A DNA stretch of 16,369 nt from Collinsella aerofaciens (GCA_905213725.1 CAJMJM010000029.1:1-16369), one strand, 5' to 3'. Shown: positions 7,728 to 15,000, counted from the first letter of the stretch. The notes: generated by a model not told the origin, from the letters alone. Program-made: numbers and translations.

Positions 7728-8249
7728 CTACCTAACGTACACCACGTTGTCGCGGCGCGGCTTTGCCTCGGGCAGCGTGTCCTCGGCGTAGCCAAGAATG
7801 CAGTTACCGACACCGCGCAGGCTGCCGTTGGCGGGCAGGCCCCAGCTGGCCAGCAGCTCCAGGCCCTCGGGCGAGTCAAAGACCTCATGCGCGCGGTGAA
7901 TCCAGCACGAATCGACACCCAGTGCATAGGCGGCGTTGAGCAAGTTGCCCATGGCGAGCGAGCCGTCTTCCAGATGTGTGGGCACGCTGCGGTCAACCAG
8001 CACCACCACAACGGTCTTGGCGCCATAGAAGGGGTCGCTGTTGCTGCCCATGACCTGGGCGTTGAGCTGTGAGAGACGCTCGACGGTCGCGGGGTCAGTG
8101 ACGGCGACAAACGTCACCGGCTGACGGCCCATGCCGCTCGGTGCATATTGGCCGGCTTCGATAATACGTGCAAGCTTTTCGGCCTCGACGGGACGATCGC
8201 TGTAGTTGCGGCAGCTGCGACGGTGAATGAGTGCTTCGATAGTCTCCAT
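7728..8249 (-). CDS. nitroreductase family protein (FMN-dependent oxidoreductase)
   Basis: A 173-residue flavoprotein of the nitroreductase family, using NAD(P)H and FMN to reduce nitro compounds, quinones or other acceptors. Residues 9-16 (HRRSCRNY) form the typical N-terminal FMN-phosphate-binding Arg/Ser cluster, followed by KLARIIEAGQYAPSGMGRQP, which has the family layout (A-P-S-G-N-x-Q-P), with Gly-Arg in place of Asn. The C-terminal half holds AMGNLLNAAYALGVDSCWIH and a final FMN-binding-type GVGNCILGYAED. I start it at ATG 8249 because CAAGGAGACACC lies just upstream, an excellent site; 27 further in-frame codons upstream lack one. The short length fits the small-nitroreductase group. 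It converges with the membrane-protein gene and is divergent from the 96-residue gene. The physiological substrate cannot be told from sequence. Confidence 0.93.
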   Translation of the reverse strand: METIEALIHRRSCRNYSDRPVEAEKLARIIEAGQYAPSGMGRQPVTFVAVTDPATVERLSQLNAQVMGSNSDPFYGAKTVVVVLVDRSVPTHLEDGSLAMGNLLNAAYALGVDSCWIHRAHEVFDSPEGLELLASWGLPANGSLRGVGNCILGYAEDTLPEAKPRRDNVVYVR

Positions 8250-8543
8250 GGTGTCTCCTTGCGGTGGCGTTGCAGATGCCTCGTTCATACCCGCCGGGCT
8301 TAAACGATAGACGGTCAATTGCCCGGCCAAAAGGATAGATTACAATAGGGAAAGAAGGTTTGCATAAAAGTACCTTCAGAATGTGACAAACAAATGGGAT
8401 GGTTAAACGTTTTATCCCGTCTACCCTGCGGTTTTTTACCACTTGCCTAAATGACGAACGCATAACCTCTGATAAAGGTTTTACTAAAGGAGTACCAACG
8501 TTTATCAATGCGCCGTGGTGGCGCCGGGCCAGGAGGTAACATC
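8250..8543. other. 294-bp divergent intergenic region
   Basis: This separates the nitroreductase (-) from the 96-residue gene (+) and is AT-richer than its surroundings. I see a 6-bp hairpin, GAAGGT (8354-8359) and ACCTTC (8372-8377). There is a GGGAT...ATCCC hairpin (8396-8418) around the palindrome AAACGTTT (8405-8412), then a T6 run (8432-8437). A second SD-like TAAAGGAGT sits at 8484-8492. A TTGCCT (8443-8448) has no matching -10. No protein of credible length is encoded. Confidence 0.5.
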
Positions 8544-8834
8544 ATGTTCCAGGCTGGAGATGTCGTCGAGACCGATTTCGAAGGATTTCTGAAGCTGCTG
8601 CGTTCCAAGACGCGCGCTTTCGTGTCGATCAACGATCACGAGTACTACATCACGCACACCGATGGCTATTGGCGTGTTCAGGATTGCGAGGCCCTCAACG
8701 ACAAGGGCCACTTTACTGACTGCTCCGAGCTGGTCAACACGGTCTGCGAGGTCGTCGAGCTGCCGTGGATTGCCGGCAAGAGCCTGCATGACAGCTTCTC
8801 GGGCGCTACGGTCTATGAGGCCGTCGCCGCTTAA
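8544..8834 (+). CDS. small hypothetical protein (96 aa)
   Basis: No family recognised. This is an acidic, soluble-looking protein of 96 residues with no signal peptide or membrane segment. It is rich in aromatic residues and in Cys in the middle (YYITHTDGYWRVQDCEALND, then DCSELVNTVCEVVELPW). It looks like a compact alpha/beta fold with three Cys residues (about 53, 65 and 73), which could bind metal or form disulphides; this is only a possibility. I start it at ATG 8544 because AGGAGGT (8531-8537) is an almost perfect Shine-Dalgarno 6 nt upstream; an ATG at 8508 has its AAAGGAGT 15 nt away. It is monocistronic, ends at a very strong terminator, and is probably well expressed. It is divergent from the nitroreductase. 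Confidence 0.82.
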   Translation: MFQAGDVVETDFEGFLKLLRSKTRAFVSINDHEYYITHTDGYWRVQDCEALNDKGHFTDCSELVNTVCEVVELPWIAGKSLHDSFSGATVYEAVAA

Positions 8835-8860
8835 CAGGCAATAAAACTCGATTTTCACGT

Positions 8861-8896
8861 GACCGCTGGCGCCGCCCCCGCGCCGGCGGTCTTTTT
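8861..8896 (+). terminator. strong rho-independent terminator of the 96-aa gene
   Basis: A 12-bp stem, GACCGCTGGCGC (8861-8872) and GCGCCGGCGGTC (8880-8891), has one G-U pair and a C-rich 7-nt loop, and is followed by TTTTT (8892-8896). Confidence 0.93.
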
Positions 8897-8939
8897 CTGC
8901 CGATAGGCCATAAAAATGCACGCATTTGCGGAGAGCCTG

Positions 8940-8968
8940 TTGACGATAGTCAAAACTCGGACTAATCT
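8940..8968 (+). promoter_or_regulatory. sigma-70-type promoter of the MarR-ABC operon
   Basis: The -35 box is TTGACG (8940-8945), the spacer is exactly 17 bp, and the -10 box is TAATCT (8963-8968). Transcription should start near 8975, about 40 nt before the MarR-type ATG. The -35 overlaps a perfect inverted repeat, TTGAC-GATA-GTCAA (8940-8953). Confidence 0.75.
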
Positions 8969-8997
8969 AGAGACACAAAATTGGTCAAAAATCGGAC
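8949..8997 (+). promoter_or_regulatory. candidate MarR-type operators (direct repeats)
   Basis: GTCAAAACTCGGAC (8949-8962) and GTCAAAAATCGGAC (8984-8997) match at 13 of 14 positions and are 35 bp apart. The first fills the promoter spacer and the second lies at the start of the transcript. Together with the TTGAC-N4-GTCAA palindrome on the -35, this is the arrangement expected for repression of the operon by its own first gene product. The binding itself is inferred. Confidence 0.6.
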
Positions 8998-9015
8998 AAT
9001 CGAATGGTGGGATAG

Positions 9016-9516
9016 ATGAATAGTGCGGTTGCACTGGTCGACTTCGACCGGTTGCTCAATGGACTCGACCATATCTATTCGGAGTTCTCGCGCGCCTGCG
9101 GCCTTTCGGACTGCGCTTACTGGATGCTCGTCGATACCAGCACGGCGGGCGGCAGTATTGCCGTAAGCCGTCTGACAAGCGAATGGTTCTACAGCAAGCA
9201 GACCATCAACTCGGCAATTAAAACCTTGACGGCGCGGGGCTTCGCAACGTTGGAGTTTGCCGAAGGCAGCCGTAAGAACAAGGTTGTGAGCCTGACCGAA
9301 GAGGGCAGGCGATTTGCCGAGCGTTATGCGCTGCCGGCACTCAAGGCCGAGCAGCGAGCCTTTGGCGCGCTTGAGCCGTGTGAGCAGCGCGAGATTATGC
9401 GCTTGATCGGCAAATTCTCTCAGGTGCTCGGCGACGAGTGCGAGACATTTAAACAGCAGGTGGCAGCCGCAAGCCAGATGCAAGATCGACGTGAGGGGGA
9501 GTCGTGCGACTGTTAA
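9016..9516 (+). CDS. MarR-family transcriptional regulator
   Basis: A winged-helix dimeric regulator of 166 residues, first gene of an operon with two ABC exporter halves. The winged helix-turn-helix lies about residues 50-105 (VSRLTSEWFYSKQTINSAIKTLTARGF as recognition region, then a wing with EGSRKNKVVSLTEEGR). The final TEEG motif and the flanking N- and C-terminal dimerisation helices are typical of MarR proteins. The start is ATG 9016 with GGTGGGA upstream. The gene overlaps the first ABC gene by 13 bp from that gene's GTG start, so the two are translationally coupled. By family and position it probably represses the operon until a toxic ligand binds it; candidate operators lie at 8940-8997. 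The tail after residue 150 is polar and Cys-ended (ESCDC). Confidence 0.92.
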   Translation: MNSAVALVDFDRLLNGLDHIYSEFSRACGLSDCAYWMLVDTSTAGGSIAVSRLTSEWFYSKQTINSAIKTLTARGFATLEFAEGSRKNKVVSLTEEGRRFAERYALPALKAEQRAFGALEPCEQREIMRLIGKFSQVLGDECETFKQQVAAASQMQDRREGESCDC

Positions 9517-11240
9517 TGAGGTTTCTAAAGCCATATCGAGGGCTTGTCGCAGTGACACTGCTGGTGCTGCTGGTGGATAACGTCGGTACGCTGTTGGTTC
9601 CCACGATGCTGGCGAACATGGTCAACACCGGTATTACCACGGGCGATGTCGACTACATTTTACGCAACGGCCTATACATGTTTATCGCGACCAGCATGGC
9701 TAGCGGCGGCACGGTGCTGGGCTGCTATCTTTCGGCGCGCCTGGCCGCCAACGTGGCTTGCGATATCCGCAATGCCGTGTACGACAAATCGCTCGAGCTC
9801 GCGGCCAGCGATTTTGAGCGCTTTGGCACTGGATCGATGATCACGCGCTCGCTCAACGACATCAACGTGATTCAGCAGGCGATTCTGCAGACGATTCAGC
9901 TGGTGCTGCCCGTGCCGTTTTTGGCTGTGGCGGGCATCATATTCGCCTGGTTTATCGATCCCGCCATGGGCACGCTTCTGGGCGTAGTCGTTGCGATTGT
10001 GCTGGTGGCGGCGGTCTTTACGGTTGCCAACGCGGCTCCGATCTTTATGCGCCTACAGGGCTTTATCGACCGCATGAACGTGGTGCTGCGCGAGAATATT
10101 GTGGGCGTGCGCGTCATCCGTGCGTTTAACAAGGAGCGCCACGAGGAACGGCGTCTGGACGAGGTGTTTAGCGAATACGCCGCCAACGCCATCAAAGTCA
10201 ACCACCTGTTTGTGGGCCTCGACAGCTCAAGCTTCTTTTTGATGAACATCGCCGAGGTGGCGGTGCTGTGGGTGGGCGGCAACCGCGTAGGCGCCCACGC
10301 CATGCAGATTGCGAGTATCTCGGCGGTGCTGGAGTATGCAATTCTGATCCTGTTCTTTGTGATGATGGCCCAGATGGTGGTGCTGACGCTTCCGCGTGCT
10401 GCCGCGTGCCTGAACCGTGCGCAGCAGGTGTTGGAGATTGAGCCGAGCATCGTCGATGGCGAGCGCACGCTGGATGACGGGGCGCGCGAGCCCCAAGACG
10501 AAGCCGATGCGGTGGCCATGTTCGACCACATGTCGTTTCGCTTTGACGATGCCGACGAGGACACCCTGTGCGACCTGAGCTTTGCCTGTCGTCGCGGTCA
10601 GACGACCGCAATCGTCGGCTCGACGGGTTCGGGCAAGTCGACGGTGGCCAAGCTCTTGCTGCGCTTCCACGATGCCACCAAGGGCGCCATTCGCCTGGAC
10701 GGTGTCGATCTGCGCGAGCTTTCGCAAGATGAGATCCGTGGACACATCGCCTATGTGCCGCAGAAGGCGTGGCTGTTCTCGGGCACCGTGGCAAGTAATC
10801 TGCGCTTTGGCAACGAGGACGCGACCGAGACCGACATGCTTCACGCGCTTGAGGTTGCCCAGAGCACCTTTGTACTCGATCAGCCGCAGGGGCTCGATAC
10901 CCCGGTGGCGCAGGGCGGCACGAACTTTTCAGGCGGCCAGCGCCAGCGCCTGGCCATTGCTCGCGCGCTCATGAAGCATGCCGATCTATATATCTTCGAT
11001 GACAGTTTTTCGGCCCTGGACTTTAAGACCGATGCCGCCCTGCGTCATGCGTTGCAAGACGAGACGCGTGACGCTGCGGTGCTCATCATCGCGCAGCGCA
11101 TCTCGACGATCTTGCACGCCGACCAGATCGTCGTGCTCAAGGATGGCGAGGTTGTGGGCTTGGGCACGCATGGCGAGCTTATGGAAACCTGCGAGGTGTA
11201 CCGCGCCATCGCGGAATCGCAGATGAAGGGAGGTGAGTAG
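9504..11240 (+). CDS. ABC exporter half-transporter, degenerate-site subunit (TM287-like)
   Basis: A multidrug/lipid-type ABC exporter subunit of 578 residues: six-helix transmembrane domain (about 1-310) followed by a nucleotide-binding domain (about 335-570). Walker A is GSTGSGKST (372-380), the Q-loop region is YVPQKAWLFSGTV, and the signature is a canonical FSGGQ (475-479). The Walker B motif reads LYIFDDSFSALD, with Asp500 where the catalytic Glu should be. The switch histidine is replaced by Gln531 (IIAQRISTI). These substitutions mark the non-catalytic half of a heterodimeric exporter. The start is GTG 9504 with AGGGGGA just upstream; an ATG at 9516 in a TAATG overlap with the MarR stop is the alternative (574 residues). 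The partner gene starts 1 bp after this stop. Confidence 0.95.
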   Translation: MRLLMRFLKPYRGLVAVTLLVLLVDNVGTLLVPTMLANMVNTGITTGDVDYILRNGLYMFIATSMASGGTVLGCYLSARLAANVACDIRNAVYDKSLELAASDFERFGTGSMITRSLNDINVIQQAILQTIQLVLPVPFLAVAGIIFAWFIDPAMGTLLGVVVAIVLVAAVFTVANAAPIFMRLQGFIDRMNVVLRENIVGVRVIRAFNKERHEERRLDEVFSEYAANAIKVNHLFVGLDSSSFFLMNIAEVAVLWVGGNRVGAHAMQIASISAVLEYAILILFFVMMAQMVVLTLPRAAACLNRAQQVLEIEPSIVDGERTLDDGAREPQDEADAVAMFDHMSFRFDDADEDTLCDLSFACRRGQTTAIVGSTGSGKSTVAKLLLRFHDATKGAIRLDGVDLRELSQDEIRGHIAYVPQKAWLFSGTVASNLRFGNEDATETDMLHALEVAQSTFVLDQPQGLDTPVAQGGTNFSGGQRQRLAIARALMKHADLYIFDDSFSALDFKTDAALRHALQDETRDAAVLIIAQRISTILHADQIVVLKDGEVVGLGTHGELMETCEVYRAIAESQMKGGE

Positions 11241-11241
11241 C

Positions 11242-13248
11242 ATGACCGAGGAGCTCAAGAAGCAGGGCGGCGTTGATGACGCCGCTGCCGCGGTACTGGT
11301 CGAGGAAACGGCTGCCGTGGCACCCGAGCTGGATGACGCCGCCAAGGCTGCAGCCGAGCGCGAGGCTCGCCGCCAAGCGCTCTACGAGGAAAACGAACGT
11401 GCCGAGGACGAGCGCGCCCGCGCTGAGGCAGAGCGCATGCGCGATGTGGACGACGAGGACGAGGACGAGAAACCCCGCGACACCTGGGCGACGGTGCGCC
11501 GCCTGTGGAGCGAGGCTGCCGGCGACCATTGGCGCTTCTATATCGTGTTCGCGAGTATTGTGTTCTATGCCATCTTTAACACCGCTGCGCCGGCATATAG
11601 CGCCCGTGTGATCGATGAGCTGTGGGGCCACATTCAGGTGGCGTTTGCCAACGATACCACCTTCAACATCACCTGGGAGAACTGCGGCAGGACCATCTTC
11701 ATCTACTTTATGATTTGGACGGCCGCTGCCTCGTTCTACGCGCTCCAGAGCTTTTTGATGTCGAGCGTGGCCGAACGCCTCAACCTGCGTCTACGCAACC
11801 GCATCGCACAAAAGCTCAACCGTCTGCCGCTTGCCTATTTTGACGCGCATCGTCCCGGCGAGGTCGTCAGCCGTGCGACCAACGACTTGGACAAGATGTC
11901 CGAGAGCATGCAGCGCGGCTTGCTGCAGCTTCTGGTGTCGATTGGTACCGTGGTGGGCGCCGTGAGCGTGATGTTCGTGTTTAGCGTGCCGCTCACGCTA
12001 GTCTTTTTGTTCTTTATGGCGCTGTCGCTGCTGGTGACCAAGGTGGTCTCGCGCCGCACACATGATGTGACCGGTGAGCGCCAGGAGTGGGTGTCAAAGA
12101 TTACGAGCGCGGTTGAGGAGGGCTACTCGGGCCGTCTGGTGATTCGCGCGTTCAACCGTGAGCGCCAGAGTTCTGCCGAGGTGCATGAGGCCTCGAGGGA
12201 GCTAGCGCGCGTGAGTACCAAGGCCGACTTTATGATTAACGCCGTCGGCCCCGCGGTGCGCTTTATCGGCCGCCTGGCACAGATCGTGATTGCGATTGTG
12301 GGCTGCAGTATGCTGGTTGCCGGCCACATGACCGTCGGCGTGTTCCAGGCGTTCTTCCAGTTTATCTACGAGGCATCCGAGCCCATGACGCAGTTGTCGT
12401 TTACCTTCAACTCGCTGCAGAGCGCGCTGGCGAGTGCAGAGCGCGTGTTCGACCTGCTCGATGAGCCCGAGATGGAGGCCGATCCGCTGCCGGACAAGGC
12501 CGCCAAGCTGCCGGGCAAGGTCGAGGGCCGCGTCTCCTTTGAGCATGTGCGCTTTGGTTATTCGCCCGACAAGCCGCTTATGCGCGACGTGTCGTTTACC
12601 GCCGAGCCGGGCCAGAAGATTGCCGTGGTGGGAACCACGGGCGCGGGCAAGACGACGCTCATCAACCTGCTCATGCGCTTCTACGAGATTGACGGCGGGC
12701 GTATTACGCTCGACGGCGTGGATACGAGCCGCATGGACCGCGGCGAGCTACGGCAGCAGTTTGGCATGGTGCTGCAGGACGCCTGGCTGTTCGATGGCAC
12801 GATTGCCGAAAACATCGCCTACGGCTGTCCCGAGGCGACGCGCGACGAGATCGTGGCCGCCGCTCGTGCCGCGCAGGTCGACTTCTTTGTGCGCACCATG
12901 CCGCAGGGCTACGACACGCGCGTGGCCAACGATGCCGAAAGCATCAGCCAGGGCCAGCGTCAGCTGCTGACCATCGCACGCGTGCTGCTCAACAACCCGG
13001 CGATTCTCATCCTGGACGAGGCGACCTCAAGCGTGGACACGCGTACCGAGCTTGCCATCGGCCGTGCCATGGATGCGCTTATGCGCGGGCGCACGAGCTT
13101 TGTGATCGCACACCGCCTGTCGACGATTGTGGATGCCGACCTGATCTTGGTCATGGATCACGGCAACATTATCGAGCAGGGCACGCATAAGGAGCTGCTG
13201 GCTGCCGAGGGTGCCTACGCCGACCTCTATCTGAGCCAGTTCGCATAA
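11242..13248 (+). CDS. ABC exporter half-transporter, catalytic-site subunit (TM288-like)
   Basis: Partner of the preceding subunit, 668 residues. It has an unusual charged extension (about 1-85, Ala/Glu/Arg/Asp-rich, probably coiled coil, ending DVDDEDEDEKP), then a six-helix transmembrane domain (about 95-410) and a nucleotide-binding domain (about 430-668). Walker A is GTTGAGKT (464-471). Walker B is ILILDEATSSVD with the catalytic Glu593, and the switch His624 is present (FVIAHRLST). The signature loop is ISQGQ (568-572) instead of LSGGQ. Thus this subunit supplies the catalytic Glu and His, and the first subunit the canonical signature, for one active ATP site. I start it at ATG 11242 because GGGAGG lies 8 nt upstream; the in-frame GTG at 11233 is within that site. 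Likely function is drug or toxic-metabolite efflux. Confidence 0.95.
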   Translation: MTEELKKQGGVDDAAAAVLVEETAAVAPELDDAAKAAAEREARRQALYEENERAEDERARAEAERMRDVDDEDEDEKPRDTWATVRRLWSEAAGDHWRFYIVFASIVFYAIFNTAAPAYSARVIDELWGHIQVAFANDTTFNITWENCGRTIFIYFMIWTAAASFYALQSFLMSSVAERLNLRLRNRIAQKLNRLPLAYFDAHRPGEVVSRATNDLDKMSESMQRGLLQLLVSIGTVVGAVSVMFVFSVPLTLVFLFFMALSLLVTKVVSRRTHDVTGERQEWVSKITSAVEEGYSGRLVIRAFNRERQSSAEVHEASRELARVSTKADFMINAVGPAVRFIGRLAQIVIAIVGCSMLVAGHMTVGVFQAFFQFIYEASEPMTQLSFTFNSLQSALASAERVFDLLDEPEMEADPLPDKAAKLPGKVEGRVSFEHVRFGYSPDKPLMRDVSFTAEPGQKIAVVGTTGAGKTTLINLLMRFYEIDGGRITLDGVDTSRMDRGELRQQFGMVLQDAWLFDGTIAENIAYGCPEATRDEIVAAARAAQVDFFVRTMPQGYDTRVANDAESISQGQRQLLTIARVLLNNPAILILDEATSSVDTRTELAIGRAMDALMRGRTSFVIAHRLSTIVDADLILVMDHGNIIEQGTHKELLAAEGAYADLYLSQFA

Positions 13249-13278
13249 TGTGACAAAGGGACAGTCCCACATGTCGCA
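13249..13278. repeat. small hairpin with GGGACAGTCCC loop core
   Basis: TGTGACA (13249-13255) pairs with TGTCGCA (13272-13278) with one G-U pair. The loop contains the near-palindrome GGGACAGTCCC (13258-13268). It begins directly after the stop codon of the second ABC gene. It is another GGGAC-core unit like those at 1389, 1446, 3549 and 7675. Confidence 0.5.
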
Positions 13279-13279
13279 T

Positions 13280-13330
13280 CAACGCAAAGGCGCGCCGGGG
13301 ATGAATTCCCTGGCGCGCCTTCTTACGTTG
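13280..13330. terminator. bidirectional terminator between ABC operon and cysE
   Basis: The main stem is AAGGCGCGCC (13287-13296) with GGCGCGCCTT (13312-13321). It extends inward by GGGGA/TTCCC to a TGAA loop and outward by CAACG (13280-13284) and CGTTG (13326-13330). T-rich sequence flanks it on the plus strand (TTCTTA). It lies between convergent genes and can serve both. Confidence 0.85.
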
Positions 13331-13361
13331 ATGCCGATGTCGTTTTGTGCCGCTTGCGTTC

Positions 13362-14066
13362 CTAGCGTTCGTCCACGAGCTTTGCGACGAGGGCTTTGAG
13401 CTCGGCCATCTCTCGCTCGAGTTCTTTGACGCGGCGGGCGTTCTCGGTGATGCCTTGGCGGTTGAGGGCGCTCTGCTCGGCGGCATCGTCGGGCATGTAC
13501 TCGCGATGCTGCTTGGCGTCGAAACTCTCCTCGAACACGCGGCAGCCGTTGCGCTTGATGATGCGTCCCGGCACGCCCACGACGGTGCAGTTGTCGGGCA
13601 CGTCCTTGACGACAACCGAGTTGCCGCCGATCTTGACGTTGTTGCCGATGCGGATGTTGCCGAGCACCTTGGCGCCCGTGCCCACGGTGACGTTGTTGCC
13701 CAGGGTGGGGTGGCGCTTGCCGGTCTCGTTGCCGGTGCCGCCGAGCGTGACGCCCTGGTAGAGCACGCAGTTGTCGCCCACGATGGTGGTCTCGCCGATG
13801 ACGACGCCCATGGCATGGTCGATAAAGAAATGCTTGCCGATCTGTGCCGCGGGATGAATCTCGACGCCGGTGATGTGGCGGGTGATTTGCGAGAGCACGC
13901 GGGCGAGCGAGCGATGACCGTGCTCCCAGAGCCAGTGCTCGGGCACGTGGTTCCACTTGGCGTGCAGGCCAGGATAGGAAAGGAAGATGACCAGACCGTT
14001 TTGTGCAGCGGGGTCTTGCGCCTGGACGGTCTTGATATCCTCGCGAATGGTATTGATAAAGCTCAC
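13362..14066 (-). CDS. cysE: serine O-acetyltransferase
   Basis: A cytoplasmic enzyme transferring acetyl from acetyl-CoA to L-serine, the first step of cysteine synthesis. It is 234 residues. The N-terminal helical part is short (1-62, with PGLHAKWNHVPEHWLWE), as in Gram-positive-type enzymes. A left-handed beta-helix of hexapeptide repeats follows (about 67-170). Active-site motifs are clear: FIDHAMGVVIGET (81-92, with Asp83 and His84), then GVTLGGTGNETGKRHPTLG (105-123, with His119). After VGVPGRIIK the protein continues for about 60 residues and ends in a coiled-coil-like helix (ARRVKELEREMAELKALVAK). The E. coli-type C-terminal Ile that docks into CysK is absent. I start it at GTG 14066, since GGGAGG lies 7 nt upstream; 29 more in-frame codons upstream have no site. 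Confidence 0.96.
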   Translation of the reverse strand: MSFINTIREDIKTVQAQDPAAQNGLVIFLSYPGLHAKWNHVPEHWLWEHGHRSLARVLSQITRHITGVEIHPAAQIGKHFFIDHAMGVVIGETTIVGDNCVLYQGVTLGGTGNETGKRHPTLGNNVTVGTGAKVLGNIRIGNNVKIGGNSVVVKDVPDNCTVVGVPGRIIKRNGCRVFEESFDAKQHREYMPDDAAEQSALNRQGITENARRVKELEREMAELKALVAKLVDER

Positions 14067-14107
14067 CGGCCGCCCTCCCTTAGCGCCATGGCAATGCGAT
14101 TCAATAA

Positions 14108-14113
14108 AGTATA
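14108..14113 (-). promoter_or_regulatory. putative cysE -10 box
   Basis: TATACT on the minus strand (14113-14108) is about 42 nt before the cysE GTG and is a near-consensus -10. No good -35 is found at 16-18 bp (TTGTCC at 14141-14136 is 22 bp away). Confidence 0.35.
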
Positions 14114-14209
14114 GCGATTTGCTAGGGATTAGGAAGGACAATCTTGGCGCCATTGCGCTACAGATGTCAGTTATGCAAACTTGCTGGTAATGGAGTCATG
14201 CTTTTGTGG

Positions 14210-14243
14210 GGTTGCGCACGAGGGGGCACCGCAACCGTATACT
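14210..14243 (+). promoter_or_regulatory. putative promoter and palindrome upstream of the DedA-family gene
   Basis: A near-consensus -10 TATACT (14238-14243) is preceded by a perfect 7-bp inverted repeat, GGTTGCG (14210-14216) and CGCAACC (14230-14236). The left arm contains TTGCGC (14212-14217), a possible -35 with an over-long 20-bp spacer. The palindrome could be an operator on the -35 or a compensating activator site. Confidence 0.4.
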
Positions 14244-14289
14244 GGTCAACTTGGACGTATCCGCGCCCACAACTGAGAGGTTCTACTTC

Positions 14290-14937
14290 ATGGGTTTCAT
14301 TAACTTTATCGCCGAGTTGCTCAAAGATCCGCGCACCGCAATTGCCAGCTGGATCGCCGCCGGCCCGCTTATGGCATATGGCTGCGTATTCCTGATCATC
14401 TTTATCGAGACGGGCGTGGTGTTCTTCCCGTTCCTTCCCGGCGATTCGCTGCTGTTTGCATCGGGCTTCTTTGCCCATAACGGCGGCTTTAACATCGTTG
14501 CGCTGCTGGCCGTTGCATGGGCCGCAGCCATTTTGGGCGATCAGTGCAACTTTATGATCGGCCATTTCTTTGGCCAGAAGATTATCGCCTCGGGTAAGGT
14601 AAAGGCCATGACGCCCGAGCGTATCAAAAAGTCCGAGGATTTCTTGGACAAGTGGGGTCACCTGGCCATCTTCCTGGGTCGCTTCTTCCCGTTTATCCGC
14701 ACCTTTGTGCCCTTTATCGCCGGCATGGGCGGCATGCACTGGCGCAATTTTGTCATCTTCAACGTGCTGGGTGGCATTACCTGGTCGACGCTCTTTACAC
14801 TGCTGGGCTACTTCTTTGGCGGCATCCCCTTTGTGCAGGAGCACTTTGAGCTGCTAATCGTTGGCATCGTTGCCGTGTCGATCATCCCGACCGTGGTCGG
14901 TCTGGTTAAGGCTAAGCTGGGCAAAAAGAACGCGTAG
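14290..14937 (+). CDS. DedA-family membrane protein
   Basis: A polytopic inner-membrane protein of 215 residues in the DedA (SNARE-associated/VTT) family, whose members act in envelope homeostasis and, in several bacteria, in recycling undecaprenyl phosphate or phospholipids across the membrane. The two re-entrant family motifs are present: E40-TGVVFFPFLPGDSLLF (41-56) and FLGRFFPFIRTFVPFIAGMG (128-147), with the conserved Glu40, Asp52, Arg131 and Arg137. Four or five hydrophobic spans are visible, and the C-terminus is basic (KAKLGKKNA). The start at ATG 14290 follows GAGAGG by 9 nt. It is divergent from cysE with 223 bp between and has its own terminator. Transport role here is by family; the substrate is not shown. 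Confidence 0.95.
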   Translation: MGFINFIAELLKDPRTAIASWIAAGPLMAYGCVFLIIFIETGVVFFPFLPGDSLLFASGFFAHNGGFNIVALLAVAWAAAILGDQCNFMIGHFFGQKIIASGKVKAMTPERIKKSEDFLDKWGHLAIFLGRFFPFIRTFVPFIAGMGGMHWRNFVIFNVLGGITWSTLFTLLGYFFGGIPFVQEHFELLIVGIVAVSIIPTVVGLVKAKLGKKNA

Positions 14938-14965
14938 CTCGAGCCAGCGCGCAAACCGTGCAGTT

Positions 14966-15000
14966 GAGGCCCGTCACCGCTTACGGTGGCGGGCCTCTTT
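14966..15000 (+). terminator. rho-independent terminator of the DedA-family gene
   Basis: A 14-bp stem, GAGGCCCGTCACCG (14966-14979) and CGGTGGCGGGCCTC (14984-14997), has one G-U pair and a 4-nt loop (CTTA), and is followed by TTT. Confidence 0.92.

Noticed and set aside
8380..8400. A further repeat copy beginning AATGTGACAAA, as at 13247
   Set aside because: Only 11 bases match; the GGGAC core and the second stem arm are missing, so chance or decay cannot be told apart.
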